From Plazaster borealis (lineage: Eukaryota; Echinodermata; Asteroidea; Forcipulatida; Labidiasteridae): a stretch of DNA of 64,000 nt. Below, one piece after another: positions 11,438 through 22,737 of this stretch (position 1 is its first letter; each line of letters opens with the position of its first letter). The stretch is taken from positions 3,251,647 through 3,315,646 of the forward strand of contig CM037470.1 in assembly GCA_021014325.1 (NCBI GenBank), written 5' to 3'. The position numbers and the translations under genes were made by a program. The notes beneath the pieces are model-generated. The model saw only the letters and a list, made by a program, of their open reading frames with translations, did not search any database and was not told the origin of the DNA.

Positions 11438-11808
11438 TTAAAAGGGAGGGTATAGCCTACCTTTGGTAATTACTCCTACTACTTACCTGGTATAAGAAGC
11501 ACTGCAGCTGTTGATAATGTATAACATTTTGAGAAACAACTCCCTCGTAAGGAAATGGTTTTAGAGAAAGGGGTAAAAAACATGTCAAACTGAGAAACGT
11601 TTCATGCATGAAACGTTTCTCAGATTGGGTATTCCATTTACGGATTAATCTTCCTGCGTGGAAATAACCGCTCCAGATTTTTCGACGGTATCTCAAAAAC
11701 GCTACCACCTTTTGAAATTAAATTTTCACAGGTTTGTTTAATTGTATATAATACATTTTTATATAGGATTACAACAATCGAACGGTTAAAAAAAAAATTT
11801 GCCTTTAA
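11438..11808. mobile_element. TTAA-type MITE, family 2 (inverted-type variant)
   Basis: TTAA-bounded copy with diverged ends. Internal matches to other family-2 copies include ACGCTACCACCTTTTGAAAT and GATTAATCTTCCTGCGTGG. Non-coding. Confidence 0.7.
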
Positions 11809-12700
11809 GACACATTGTGTCTACGCCAATTCTTGTACATCATTTGGAAGTGAATAACAGAATCTTTGAAATGACATAACATAACGTGGAGTTACAATAT
11901 TGGAGCATAATGGGGGGGGGGGCTACAGTGACGCTAATGGGATGTGGCGATGACCTTCAACACAGGTATGCCTTATAGTATAATTTTCAAAACGCTCATG
12001 CTCCGAAGGGATTTTTTGCTCTAGCATCTCTGTAAAACTAGCATCTTGTTATTTGTTCTTTTTTATAAGTATTTGGTTGGAATGCAAAAGGTAAATCAAA
12101 ACCTCATCATGAACGGGTTTAGTACGATGGGAGAGAAATAGAACTACGCAAAAATGGATGCTGGTGTTGTGTAAAGTATTTGCCAAAAAATAGTAAATGG
12201 GCTGACGTTTTGACCCTAGAAGAGTCTTTCTTGAAAGGGTACATGAAAGCACAACACACATAAACAGGTATACTGGTGTAACACAAGCAGTCAAGTGGAA
12301 AGAGATTAAGAGAGTGAGAGAGGCAGAAAGCACACAGAAAAAGCAAGAGATGAACAATGATAAGGAAGACGGGGGGGGAGAGGGTAGAAGAGTAGGGGCT
12401 GGTTTGACCACAAGAGCTTTGAATCACAATGGAAAAAATCAAGGGTGGGAAGCCGGGAGAAAAAGTAATTAATTAGTGCAAGATATTTGTTATTCATTTC
12501 CAGTTCTACATAAACAATCCTTTCGTATGTAATGAGAACGTGACTAGCCGTAATTATGTACAGGTACCATGGCATTTTTTTCATATCAAAACCGAGTCTT
12601 CGGGTTACAGTATTTCAAATTATGCGCCTATCATTCCTTGGGCTGAGAATGCAAAGGTTCGCGAGATCTCAAGAGAAATGAACCACTTTGTTATTGGGTA
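11809..12700. other. Unique intergenic DNA
   Basis: No repeat or gene recognised. Overlapping open frames on the minus strand (12049-12584) are Leu/Ser/Phe-rich translations of purine-rich DNA and have no protein-like features. Confidence 0.4.
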
Positions 12701-13219
12701 TTAAAGAGGGACGACTAGGTGAAAATTCAGTTTTGCGATTAACTCATTTTCCAATAGATAGAGTCCTTATGAAAACGAGGAAAAAATACAAGGTCTCTAA
12801 CCTCACGTTAAAATTGTGTAAAATGCCACTGCGTGAAACCCTTCAAGTGAAAATTTTTATCAAAATTCGAAAACGTTGGATGACGTCACATTTCAAATAT
12901 GGTCTGTACATTTTTCAACAAAAATTGTTCAGTTCCTTCCTGAGTTTTGATAATATTCAGTGAAAATAGCATTGAATTTGACCTTTTGACGGGCGCAAAA
13001 ATTCCTCTTTGGAGTGTACAGACTTTTTTGTTTTTGCTGCTCGATGACGTCATATTTCAATTTTTGCTCTGAAAGAGTGTTACAAAAAGGATATTTTACA
13101 CCATTTTAACGTGAGGTTAAAGACTTGAAATTGTTTCCTCACTTTCATGAGGACTTGATCTATTAAAAAAATGAGTACATCACAAAATGTATTAATTTGA
13201 TACTGAAGCCCCTCTTTAA
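12701..13219. mobile_element. TTAA-bounded foldback element
   Basis: The ends TTAAAGAGGG and CCCCTCTTTAA mark a 519 bp element with long imperfect inverted arms. For example CTAACCTCACGTTAAAATTG near 12802 pairs with ATTTTAACGTGAGGTTAAAG near 13103, and the AGTCCTTATGAAAACGAGG region pairs with CCTCACTTTCATGAGGACTT. Non-coding; probably a long-TIR non-autonomous DNA transposon. Confidence 0.75.
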
Positions 13220-13437
13220 GCAATAAGGGTCCGTTGCAACACCATGGATCACTGCTGACGTAGTCTGCCTGACGAGATTGGATGCACAAGGCCTCACCTA
13301 ACAATACTACGGGGATACAAGCTTGTTAATGAGGGATATAATGAGCCGGTTAACATTAATGGGCAAATTCGGCTCCACAACAACAACACAGGTAACCAGG
13401 GACATTCTTCAGGTATTAAAAGAATGGCGACGAGGTC

Positions 13438-13831
13438 TTAAAGGCATCGTAAACATTGGGTAATTAGAGCCATGTTGTTTGTTTCAAACCTGTAAATAGT
13501 TGTAGATCCATAAAACTAACCTGTGAAAATTTCATTTCAAAAGGTGGTAGCGTTTTGAGATATTGCCGAAAATCTGGAGCGGTTATGTCCACGCAGGAAG
13601 AATAATCTGCATTGGAATACACACATTCTGAGAAGCGTTACGCGTAACGCTTCTCAGATTCAAATGTTTTGGGGATAAAAAGTGATATATTTTTCCACTA
13701 CCGCAGGTACTTCGAAGTGAAAAGTTTCTCAAAATGCATTATACTATTCAAAGCTGCTGTACTTCTTACCAAGTACGTTTGTATTGCCATTAATTATCAG
13801 AGTCATTACCAAACGTGTACGATGCCATTAA
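13438..13831. mobile_element. TTAA-type MITE, family 2 (inverted copy)
   Basis: Complete copy, inverted relative to 7793. Starts TTAAAGGCATCG and ends ACGTGTACGATGCCATTAA. Its right TTAA (13828-13831) also serves as the left edge of the following family-1 MITE. Confidence 0.8.
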
Positions 13832-14188
13832 AGGTATCGTACACGTTTGGTAACGACTCAAACAACTTACTTGGTAACAAGCAATGGAGAGCTGTTGATA
13901 GTATAAACATTAGAAACGACTCCCTCTGAAGTAACGTAGTTTTTGAGAAAGAGGTAATTTCTCACTAAAATAATAAAAACTTCTTGCAAGAAGTTTGTAT
14001 TCCTATCTGAAAGCACACAAATTTGTACAACAAGGGTGTTTTTTCTTTCATCATTTTCTTGCAACGTCGATGACCAATTGAGCCCAAATTTGCACAGGCT
14101 TGTTATTTTATGCATAAACAAAATGTTGGGATACACCAAGTGTGAACACTGGTCTTTGACAATTTCCAAACGTGTACAGTGCCTTTAA
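13828..14188. mobile_element. TTAA-type MITE, family 1
   Basis: Complete inverted-orientation copy with AGGTATCGTACACGTTTGG at the left and CAAACGTGTACAGTGCCT at the right, sharing one TTAA with its neighbour. Non-coding. Confidence 0.85.
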
Positions 14189-14477
14189 ACGCCCGTTTAA
14201 AACCGGCAGGGTCTTGTCCGTGTGATAAAGGACTGAGCTGAAGATGATCGGTCCTTTATTGCACATGCTTCAAAGTCAAATGAATAATCATGAATGTTGA
14301 CTAAGGACACTCATCTTTTGACAGGAATTAATAACGAGACAACCTTTGAAAGCTGTGAACTAAAGGGCTCGACCCAGTTAATTTATGTGACTTTTCATAA
14401 AATGTTTGTGTTGGCTTTTTTAGCTGAAGCTGCTCATCATTGGAAACCATGTATTCAAGTAAAATCACTAAGACCGT

Positions 14478-14625
14478 GTCCGAATTGGCGGCTACAGCTA
14501 CGGCTACGGCTACGGCTAGATTTCCGCGTCATCGTGCGTTGAAGTATAGGACGACCATAGCAACACCCTTAGCAACAGTCGTAGCCGTAGCTGTAACCGC
14601 CAATTCGGATACGGCCTAACCACGG
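14478..14625. mobile_element. Short palindromic MITE (GGCGGCTACAGC family)
   Basis: The arms CCGAATTGGCGGCTACAGC and GCTGTAACCGCCAATTCGG are inverted repeats around a ~100 bp centre containing GTGCGTTGAAGTATAGGACG. Relatives lie at 58695-58830 and, more degraded, at about 35350-35490. Confidence 0.75.
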
Positions 14626-14756
14626 CGAAACTTATTGTAGGTCGACGGTGTTAATCTTTCAATGACAGTTTCGCCTGCACACCTAACCTGACTTTATCAA
14701 TTTGTTTTCTTTGCAAATTATGAGCACTACAAATTATTGTTACAAATTAATCAACG

Positions 14757-15049
14757 TATACATGGTTTCGTTCCCCGCCTTTCACCTCTCTGTGGACCCG
14801 GTTCGAATCCCACCTCAGACCGGAGCCTTAGATGTGGATTGGGTTTATAAGAATACTAATAATACTGATTAGTTTGTTATAAAGCGCTTTATCTGAAGCG
14901 CTTATCATAATTTATTTCCAGACAGGTTTTTGAGTTATGAGACCCACACCTTGTAATTTTCCTCCCACTCGTCAAAAACTGAACAGTCATTCTCGTTTCC
15001 TAATCACCATCCTGTTATTGCCGCTTGCGTCGTTGGATGTGCAATGAAA

Positions 15050-15108
<59 letters not shown>

Positions 15109-15115
15109 ACAAACA
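14757..15115 (+). mobile_element. SINE with tRNA-like head and (AAAT)n tail
   Basis: Carries a B-box-like GGTTCGAATCCC, then a body including TTAGATGTGGATTGGGTTT, and ends in about 15 AAAT units (15046-15108). The same design occurs at 54797-55085. The tail could be slippage-expanded. RNA polymerase III origin is inferred from the B-box. Confidence 0.6.
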
Positions 15116-15228
15116 ATAACTAACTAACTATATAAATAAATAAATGTATAGATAAACATGAACACATCTTTCCCGGGGAAAAGGTTGGCGATATCCAATG
15201 CACGGGAAAAGCAATCTTCTTCCTGACC

Positions 15229-15622
15229 TTAAAGGGACACGTTGCCTTGGATCGGACGAGTTGGTCTAAAAAAAAGCGTTTGAAACCGTTTGTTATAAAA
15301 TGCATATGGTTAGAAAGACGTTATAAAAGTAGAATACAATGATCCACACAAATATGCCTCGAAATTGCGTGGTTTGCCCTTTACTTTGCGAACAAACACG
15401 GACGGCCATTTTGTGGAGTCAAAATGTTGACTCCACAAAATGGCCGACCGTCGTGTTTGTTCACGATGTAAAAGGAAAACCACGCAATTTCGAGACATAT
15501 TTGTGTTGATCATTGTATTCTACTTTTCAAACATCTTTCTAACTGTATGAATTTTATAACAAACGGTTACAAATGCTTTTTATAGACCAACTCGCCCGAT
15601 CCAAGGCAACGTGTCCCTTTAA
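15229..15622. mobile_element. Near-perfect 394 bp foldback, TTAA-bounded
   Basis: The two halves are reverse complements almost end to end. Left AGGGACACGTTGCCTTGGAT mirrors right ATCCAAGGCAACGTGTCCCT, and the centre near 15425 reads GGAGTCAAAATGTTGACTCC. TTAA flanks both edges. It is a long-hairpin MITE; its transcript would form a ~190 bp double-stranded stem. Confidence 0.9.
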
Positions 15623-15754
15623 ACACACGCAGTAATTACCTTTCCATAACCATAAGGCTGGGTTCGTTGCCCGCGATAATAGATTAAAGCCACTCACTTT
15701 GTAGTTAATGATTTTTTTGAATGATTGATGGGGTTTTTTTTTTTTTAGTTGTTT

Positions 15755-15905
15755 GTATGCAGGTTCGCCCCACTCAAGGGGCTACAAGAAGAGAACTTCA
15801 GAGATGAAAATAACTCAGGGAGTTGAAGGTAGGAATCGATATTCCTCATAGATTGTAGGATGGAGGGAAACCTGCACTAGGCAAGGAGTTCCAAAGAACT
15901 GAAAG
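15755..15905 (-). mobile_element. LINE 3'-end fragment
   Basis: Shares AGGAATCGATATTCCTC-like sequence, GATGAAAATAACTCAGG and GAGTTCCAAA with the reverse transcriptase fragment at 219-530, in the same orientation. Frameshifted and short. Confidence 0.55.
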
Positions 15906-16740
15906 TAAGCTGTTGTAGTGTTGCTCATACACCATGATATTCTAAGCTATAGACCTTCCCACACGTCCTAGAGGGGGTGTCAACCAACAGGGGTGAATGA
16001 TTTGGTATAGAAGGGGGCAGGACAGCATCCTTTTATGTACAAAATTGGTATGTCAAGTGCCAATGCTGAATGAAACCAAATTATAAAACTTATTTAATTA
16101 GGCCTAAGCAAACAAATAAGCTTAAAAAAGCCCAGATAATACATGGACATGCAACGCACATACATAAACAAAATCGTTGAAAATGCAAAACATACCCTCT
16201 CAATATGGAAAAAAAAATTGTCCAATATGGAAAACAAATTGTCAGGATTTGCTGACAACGTACAACATGGGCGTTCCAACCAAAAAGGTCCCTCGCTGCA
16301 TGCAGGGATAATTATAAGCAACAACTGCAATATATACCATTCTGTTGACATTTCGGCAAATAAATATAGGCCCTATATATATTGTTTTACACATGCAGGT
16401 CTGTATGTTGGTTTACAATGTTATTGACAATATTAGTGTAAGAATAACTTCAGTCAAATTAATAGGGTCCCATCTGTGAAGCCGATTTTCTGAAGAATAA
16501 CATTAATTTCAAAATGATTGTGTTGGTTTTCCTCAAATCATATACACAAAATTTCGTGTTTACGCGACACTCATTAAATGACTTCAAATGCTTGTTGTTG
16601 TGATATTGCGATCGAGTTTGTGCAACATTTGGAAGCCAACCGGCGTATTCAGTTTCCCGGATGACCAAATACGGTAAAATTACGTAATGCCATGCCTGCG
16701 CGCAGCAAGCGAAAGTAGTCCATTTTAGTGCCGTACTGAG
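15906..16740. other. Unique intergenic DNA upstream of the HDNR gene
   Basis: No repeat family or gene recognised; AT-rich with short open frames on both strands that look random. Confidence 0.4.
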
Positions 16741-17220
16741 TCTTCTGCGTTGCTACTCTCTTCGGTAGCTGTCATGGCGGCGTCCACGAGTTCACTCAAT
16801 GGAATGTCCAACAGAAGAGGGTCATATTTCTCTTCTTGTCACACACGCGTAGTGTTTCTTTTGCGCCACGAAAATCCCATTTGCATTCGCGTATACGCAT
16901 CGCCAGGAAACCAAACGCACTCTCTCACACACGCAAAGACTACACACGATTAAAAGTAGATTGTGACGTAGGTATTTAGCTCCACCTTAGTTATTACGTC
17001 ACAGGGCATTACGTGCGCGTTCACCGAGAATTGCGTGTTCGTAGAGGTTTACGTGTTGCAAAATCAAGAGAGGAGTACGGTTGTTGTTTTGGTGATAGCA
17101 TAAAAAACACCTTGTTCCAATCAGCCCGGGGTATTAACCGAACGAAAACGGTTGAGTGAAGTTTCACTTTACGGGTGCACGGAATGAGCAGGGTCGGGAA
17201 AATAGCCCAGTGAAAAAAAG
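16741..17220 (+). promoter_or_regulatory. Probable promoter / 5' region of the HDNR gene
   Basis: This stretch is more GC- and CpG-rich than its surroundings (many CG dinucleotides at 16770-17230) and leads directly into the start codon at 17221. A second in-frame-like start, ATGGCGGCGTCC at 16774, encodes a short N-terminus resembling that of exon 1. No TATA motif is evident. The promoter role is inferred from position and composition only. Confidence 0.35.
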
Positions 17221-20200
17221 ATGGCAGCCGCCACAGCGACGGCGCACTCAATAGCAATCAATACAAGAAGAAGGTAATTTGCCACAACGAGTTTCGCCAT
17301 TTCAGTGTAAACAAAAGAAATTAGGCACAAATAAAAGGTTGTAATTAATTTGAAGTAGGGGGGTGGCCTACATAAATTTGTTTGAAGAGTTTCTATATAA
17401 TTTTACCTGTTCATAACGGCCCATGATATTAAATACATGCAAGATTTGTCATCAAAAACTTCTTGAAACTACAAAGAAAATTAAGGAATACCAGAATATA
17501 ACTTCCAAACATCGTAAAATGTTTACGATTTTAACTACTTTGTTTCCCGTACACAACAAAATGTACGATCCTATCAATGTAAAGCCAGTGCTTTCCGCAT
17601 GCAGCGGAAATAACAAAACATAGTATTTCGTTTTCACAAGTTGGTTTGTGGAAAAAGTATTACTCTTCCCAAAACCATCGTAAAAGAAACCGTGGCATAT
17701 AGCGTAACTTCAGACTATGGAACGCTACGTGGCAGCAGAAATACCAAACAGATTTCCATTTTTGGTTTTTTTCTGGGCGAGCGCACTTTCAAATGGAATT
17801 ACCTGTAAGTCTGCTGCCACCTAGCGTCCCTGCAAGTCTTCCATTAATAGTCGTTGTTTATGACAGAGTTCTCGGCGACGTGAATCCCGACTGGCACCCA
17901 AATGTCAGTAACTACTCGACCGACTTCACCAAGAAACCACCCGTGAGTCAGACGGGACGACCGGCTCTTCCGATCCACGATAATCGCAAGAATAACCCGC
18001 ATCCATCTCACCTGGCTCACCTGCGAAGACTCTCAAATGAGGTATGTGATTCTTGCACCGTTCAGACGACAGTAAATAAACACACATTGTGGGAGACAGG
18101 GTTTTGTTTTTTTCTCTTAGTATTTTTGTCAGTATTTCTCATTTCTCATTATTGGACCGTGAACGGTCTGTTAGTTTTAATATTCAACATAACACATGAT
18201 GTTTTCGGATACACGTTATCGATTTGGGTGAAAACAGGAAGTAGAATAAAATTTGATATACTCTTCCCATCCACAATTAAGATTTTGAAGAACCTTTGTA
18301 ATTGTTTGAAACCTAGAGGATTCGATTAATTTTCTTTGTACCCCTCCCCCAATAAAAAAAACCTCAAAAAACAAACAAACACTAAAAAAAAAACCAAAAA
18401 ACAACCCAACACCCAATTAAACGATTTATTCACTTAAATGATTGTTTACAAACACAAGCAGCCGGTATGCACTGTAAAGACAATTACATCTCAAACTAAC
18501 GGTGAGGGCGCTGCACATTTTATGGAGTCCTCGATGCGGACGCACTACCCAACAATGGTTACACCAGAAGGATCAAGGCCAACGAGGTTCGGCTGTAACC
18601 CGTCCAAGAAGGTCGCAGCTGTTGGAATCGGTAAGTCTAGCATGCTTGTTAGTACCCGAGGTGGTTCTTTATTGTGGCCTTCAACTCATTGGACCCGGGT
18701 TCAAATCACGCCTCGTCCCGAGATTCTAATCCCGAGATTCTAATCCTGCCCGTTTGTCAGTACCATCCCCTAAATTATCAACTTAAAAAACTATAAGTGA
18801 ATCTGATCTGTCGTTGCTTTTTAAGCTTCCTCAACACACCAACAGAATGGGTCCGCCATAGATCATTCTAGCCTTCAGTCAAGGCGCGCACCTCGGACCT
18901 AGGTCGCATACATTCAGACGCCCTGTAAAAGAGACACTTGCGATGTCGCATTGGACCTATTTTTGAAAGCGGATATCACATACGCCTTGACGGATTGAGG
19001 ACTCACTCATTACAAAATTCACGTTATCCCAAAACTTTCACGACATAGTTCTGTTTAATTCATGCACAAAGAGAAATCCAAGAGTTGAACAATAAAGGCA
19101 ACAATAAAAAATGTGACCGTGCCGTGGCCTATATACACCCTCTACCCATTCGGTGTACAAGAAAAAGTATGAAACGATCCATCAATGATGAAACAATCGA
19201 CTGTTTTATGTTTGTTTGTTTGTTTTTTCTGAAGTGCCGACTACCCCTGAGCCCGATGTTGAACCAGAGCGACTTCTACCCGCAAGTCAACAGGTTTGTG
19301 ACCCGTACCCTGGCAAAATGTCAAATAAAACTAGTTTTAAACGGATAAAGATGGGGATAAAGACTGGGGGAAAGTCTACCTTACTTGCGGAAAGTCTACC
19401 TGACTTGCGGATAAAGACTGGGGAAAGTCTACCTTCTTTGCGGATAAAGACTGGGGGAAAGTCTACCTTACTTGCGGATAAAGACTGTGAACAAATTCTA
19501 ACTTCTTTGACCTTTACGAGAAGGAGTTCCACGTTAATGACGTCATATGCATAATAATACACTCCTGTATCACCTTGTACCCAATAGGTTTTTTTTTTAT
19601 AACCGTACATTTTTCAGCAATTGTAAAACTACAGGATTTATTTTTGTGTGCATCCAAGAAACAATATAAGCACTGTACACTCGGTTCTTTTCCACGAGTC
19701 CTTCGGGACAGAAATTCTACTCGGTCGGATTCGAACCCACGACCCCCGACTTTCTAGAGCAGATGTCTCCCCTCAGTTAAAGTCACGTTGTATTTACTGG
19801 ATTGTTTTCTATTACAGCATACGACTTTGATGACCACTTCTAACCCATTCTCGTATGTGCCACGCAGACGGAAGATCGTTCCCATTAGTATTGGTAAGTG
19901 TGTGACGGTGTGGCAGGAGATTCTGTCCCCAATACGGCGAACTGTGTACAAACTTTTTTTGATAGCGCCCTCTTTTGAATCCTCCTCCTCCAGCCCATGT
20001 TAATTTCCCGTATGGGGACAGAATCTCCGGGTGCAGATTTCCCTGGGACAACGGCACCTCCCCCCACCCTTTACAGCCACAAACCACACCAATACCCAGG
20101 AAAGACGGGGGAACCCCACCCCGGCAAACGGTCCGGTATCTGACTTTTATGCTTTGTGCTTTTTCAAAGTTTGTTTTTCAAAACCCAAACGAGCCAAATT

Positions 20201-21272
20201 TCATAAACAACTTTTAAAGCAAAACAGATAGAATCTCAAGTCACAGCATGTGGGTTTTTTTTTTTTTTTTGGGGGGGGGGGTTTTGGGGGGAGGTACACT
20301 TGTTATTTTTGTGAAGCAAGACTTGTTTGAATGTCAAACATTTACGCCTACTTACAAGCTGAGTGAATTTGGGTCCCACATAGCTAGTCTTTGGTCCTGT
20401 GATTATCGAATGCACAGGGGAACTGAGTGCCAATTTCTCGTAAACCAACCCACATGGCCTTTACCCCACGCCCGCACCCCTGTACTGAAACACAGGGACA
20501 CGCCCCTATTAAATACGCCCGAAGTTGATTTCAACTTTGTCGAGTCTAACTACGTATCTATTTGAAATCAGACGAAGGTTTCACCCTGAGTGATCCACAG
20601 CCTGGTGATTCCATCCAAGTGGGCAAGACGTCATCACCGCGTCGACCAAGGCGACGTCACGTGGCTAGTGCGCCCAAGACTACATTACAGGTAGGCCTAC
20701 ATGTACATGTATCTGTTTGAAATAACTTTAAAAACTCCTGAAGACGAGCAGAGTATACTGTTCGAAACGTCGAGACCACACCGGCTCTTTTCAGAGCCAA
20801 CCCTCCCACAAAAAAGATTGTACACATGGTCGTACCCGCAAGTTTACTATTTTTTATAGCCACTGTTTATTTTGGTTTGTTTTATCGATTCCTGTTTTCA
20901 TTTTGTGTATGCGCCTTGATCCGTTTTAAATAATAAGAGCTCAGTATGACAATACGGTATGCTCATTTGATTAGTCTATTTCCAAGCCACTTTTGATCTT
21001 GGTCTGTTATCACTTCCTGTTTTTTATTAATTTTGTATGCGTTTTTATCAGTTTTGACTAATAAGGGCGCATTATAACAATTCTGCATGATTCTTGGTCT
21101 TGTTTCAAGCCACTTTGTATCTTTCATTCGGTCTCCGTAGGTTGACCGTTTTGATGGAGGTGCGCCACCGGACACAACGCGAACCATCACCGGCCGAAAG
21201 AAGAAACACATCCCCAATCTTCAGATCCTCGGAGATGCCAAACTCCCAGTGTGGCTGAACAACTCTTTCTAG
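17221..21272 (+). CDS. HDNR-motif protein, ~254 aa, 7 exons, function unknown
   Basis: Exons: 17221-17273, 17867-18041, 18480-18630, 19235-19293, 19818-19893, 20572-20690, 21141-21272. All introns are GT-AG and every junction keeps frame (765 nt including TAG). Exon 3 could instead start at 18507, which drops nine residues; both acceptors are weak. The start is the first ATG after a CpG-rich stretch (GAAAAAAAGATGGCAGC). The product is basic and low in hydrophobics, with no signal peptide or membrane segment. Near residues 50-60 it has RPALPIHDNRKN; the HDNR tetrapeptide is the hallmark of a Pfam family of unknown function that includes testis protein TEX36. Further blocks are MRTHYPTMVTPEGS (about 97), an Arg/Lys-rich stretch (PRRPRRRH) and a C-terminal KKKHIPNLQILGDAKLPVW. 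A ciliary or sperm microtubule-associated role would fit this style of protein but is only a guess. Intron 4 has a 34-bp tandem repeat and intron 6 a Penelope-like fragment. Confidence 0.8.
18653..18760 (+). mobile_element. SINE fragment in intron 3 of the HDNR gene
   Basis: Contains an A-box-like GTACCCGAGGTGG and B-box-like GGGTTCAAATCACG, then a duplicated CCCGAGATTCTAAT. Resembles the heads of the (AAAT)n-tailed SINEs but is truncated. Confidence 0.45.
19352..19488. repeat. Short tandem repeat, ~35 bp unit, about four copies
   Basis: Units read GATAAAGACTGGGGGAAAGT followed by CTACCTTACTTGCG, with one unit lacking the first part. Lies in intron 4 of the HDNR gene. Confidence 0.85.
19914..20042. 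repeat. Inverted repeat in intron 5 of the HDNR gene
   Basis: GAGATTCTGTCCCCAATACG (from about 19918) is the near reverse complement of CGTATGGGGACAGAATCTCC (from about 20009), with ~70 bp between. Probably a degraded palindromic MITE. Confidence 0.6.
20738..20865 (+). mobile_element. Penelope-like 3' stem-loop fragment in intron 6
   Basis: Reads CTGAAGACGAGCAG, loop AGTATA, CTGTTCGAAACGTCGAGAC, then CGGCTCTTTTCAGAGCC. The first stem has one G-T pair. Matches the copies at 8640-8745 (inverted) and 22738-22848. Confidence 0.5.
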
Positions 21273-21304
21273 TTTTCATCACAACTTCTTAATCTTCTTT
21301 AAAA

Positions 21305-21310
21305 AATAAA
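21305..21310 (+). terminator. Likely polyadenylation signal of the HDNR gene
   Basis: The first AATAAA downstream of the stop codon lies 33 bp after TAG. A later A-run near 21401 could be genomic. Confidence 0.45.
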
Positions 21311-22489
21311 CAAATTAATCAAATGAAAATCGGCTGTGGAATGAGCCAGGCACAACTTTACGGACATTTGACAAGTCCCTTTATCGAATTTTAAATTATA
21401 AAAAAAAAAAAAAATTATTGTGGTGGTAAATTTAATTACTTTTGCGGACACCTTCTGCCACATATCAGGCATGGTATAAGGCCATGACTACGGACAATTT
21501 TACGATGCAAATTTGCGGATTTTCAACTTGTTTAAAAAACCCAACAAACAAACACCCCAACGAACAAACAAAGAAACAAATAAAAAACAAACAAACAATC
21601 TTTGTTGCGGTAAATTTATTTGTTTTGCGGACTTGGTATTCCTAATCGTCAAATTGTAAAAGAGTGTTGGGACAGGCCATCTTTAATTCATAATAAATGT
21701 TCACAATATTTATTAACACTTCAGAATTATAAATGTGATATTTTGTTAAGTATACAAAAAGAAAAGCACATTAGAGATTACAAAAATTCTAACAATGCTG
21801 TTGATGCTTTGTATTTATTTGTTTGTAATCATAAAATTTTTAAAAACCCAGTAATAACCCACGAGGGAAACTGATTGGGTGAATTTTAAATTTGTGAAAT
21901 TCGGCTCCCGGAACAAAGATATTTACAAAATAGGGAAACGCCAACAGTCTGGCGCCGGCACGTTAATCTGGAGGTCGCACAGGTTTAAATCCGGCTCTAG
22001 TCAATTTTTCTTTGTTCAACTCAAAATACAATTTAAAAAATACCTGTTTACCAAATTCCAATAAATGTCCATGAACGACCACGGTATCCGAAAAGCGACA
22101 ACAAAATCCCAAACAAATCAACACTCAATACTTTGATCTCTTGGGCCAATTTGTATATATAAACTGTTAACATTTATTTACAAATAAACATTTTTGCAGG
22201 AAGTTCTTAAGTGGAAATATACACCATCATTATGCGGAATTTTTGGTGTGCATTTTTCTAAAAATATTAACGAAAATCACTTATTTAATAAAGTTGTCTG
22301 AAAAGGAAAATCTAAAAATGAAATATTTTACCTCTTTGTGGAGATAGTTATACTGGCAGCAAACAAGGTACTACACCCTTAGTAACCAATGTACTAAACC
22401 CATAGTAACCAGTGTACTAGACCATAGCAACAGCAGCTTTTTGGTACCTAGACGTTTCAGCACAATATATGTATAGGGTGTTATAAAAC

Positions 22490-22660
22490 AAATATTGACT
22501 GCTTGTACTCATGCTATGGTTAAAACTACGACTCCCTCAGTGATCCCCTGAGCACTCTATTTTCCCTCGGCTTCACCTCAGAGAAAATAGAACGCGCCGA
22601 GGATCACCTCGGGAGTCGTAGTTTTAACCATAGCACTCGAAGCAGTCAATACTTGTACAC
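22490..22660. mobile_element. Palindromic MITE
   Basis: The arms ATTGACTGCTTGTACTCATG / CTATGGTTAAAACTACGACT mirror AGTCGTAGTTTTAACCATAG / CACTCGAAGCAGTCAAT. The ~80 bp centre is itself partly palindromic (CTCTATTTTCCCTCGG with GAGAAAATAGAACGCG). Non-coding. Confidence 0.8.
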
Positions 22661-22737
22661 TACTATCATGGTATCTCACTTTTCCCAATACAAACTATGT
22701 ACTTTACCTTTGAACAAGATAACATGAAAACATGAAG

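Noticed and set aside
12049..12584. Overlapping minus-strand ORFs of 92-120 codons
   Set aside because: Several frames are open at once over purine-rich low-complexity DNA; peptide composition (Ser/Leu/Phe/Pro) is typical of noise.
17793..18329. 178-codon ORF as a single-exon gene
   Set aside because: Only 17867-18041 is exon; the rest runs into introns past a good GTATGTG donor.
21620..21874. Plus-strand 84-codon ORF resembling retroelement debris
   Set aside because: Lys/Asn-rich and possibly from a reverse transcriptase tail, but no diagnostic block is present.
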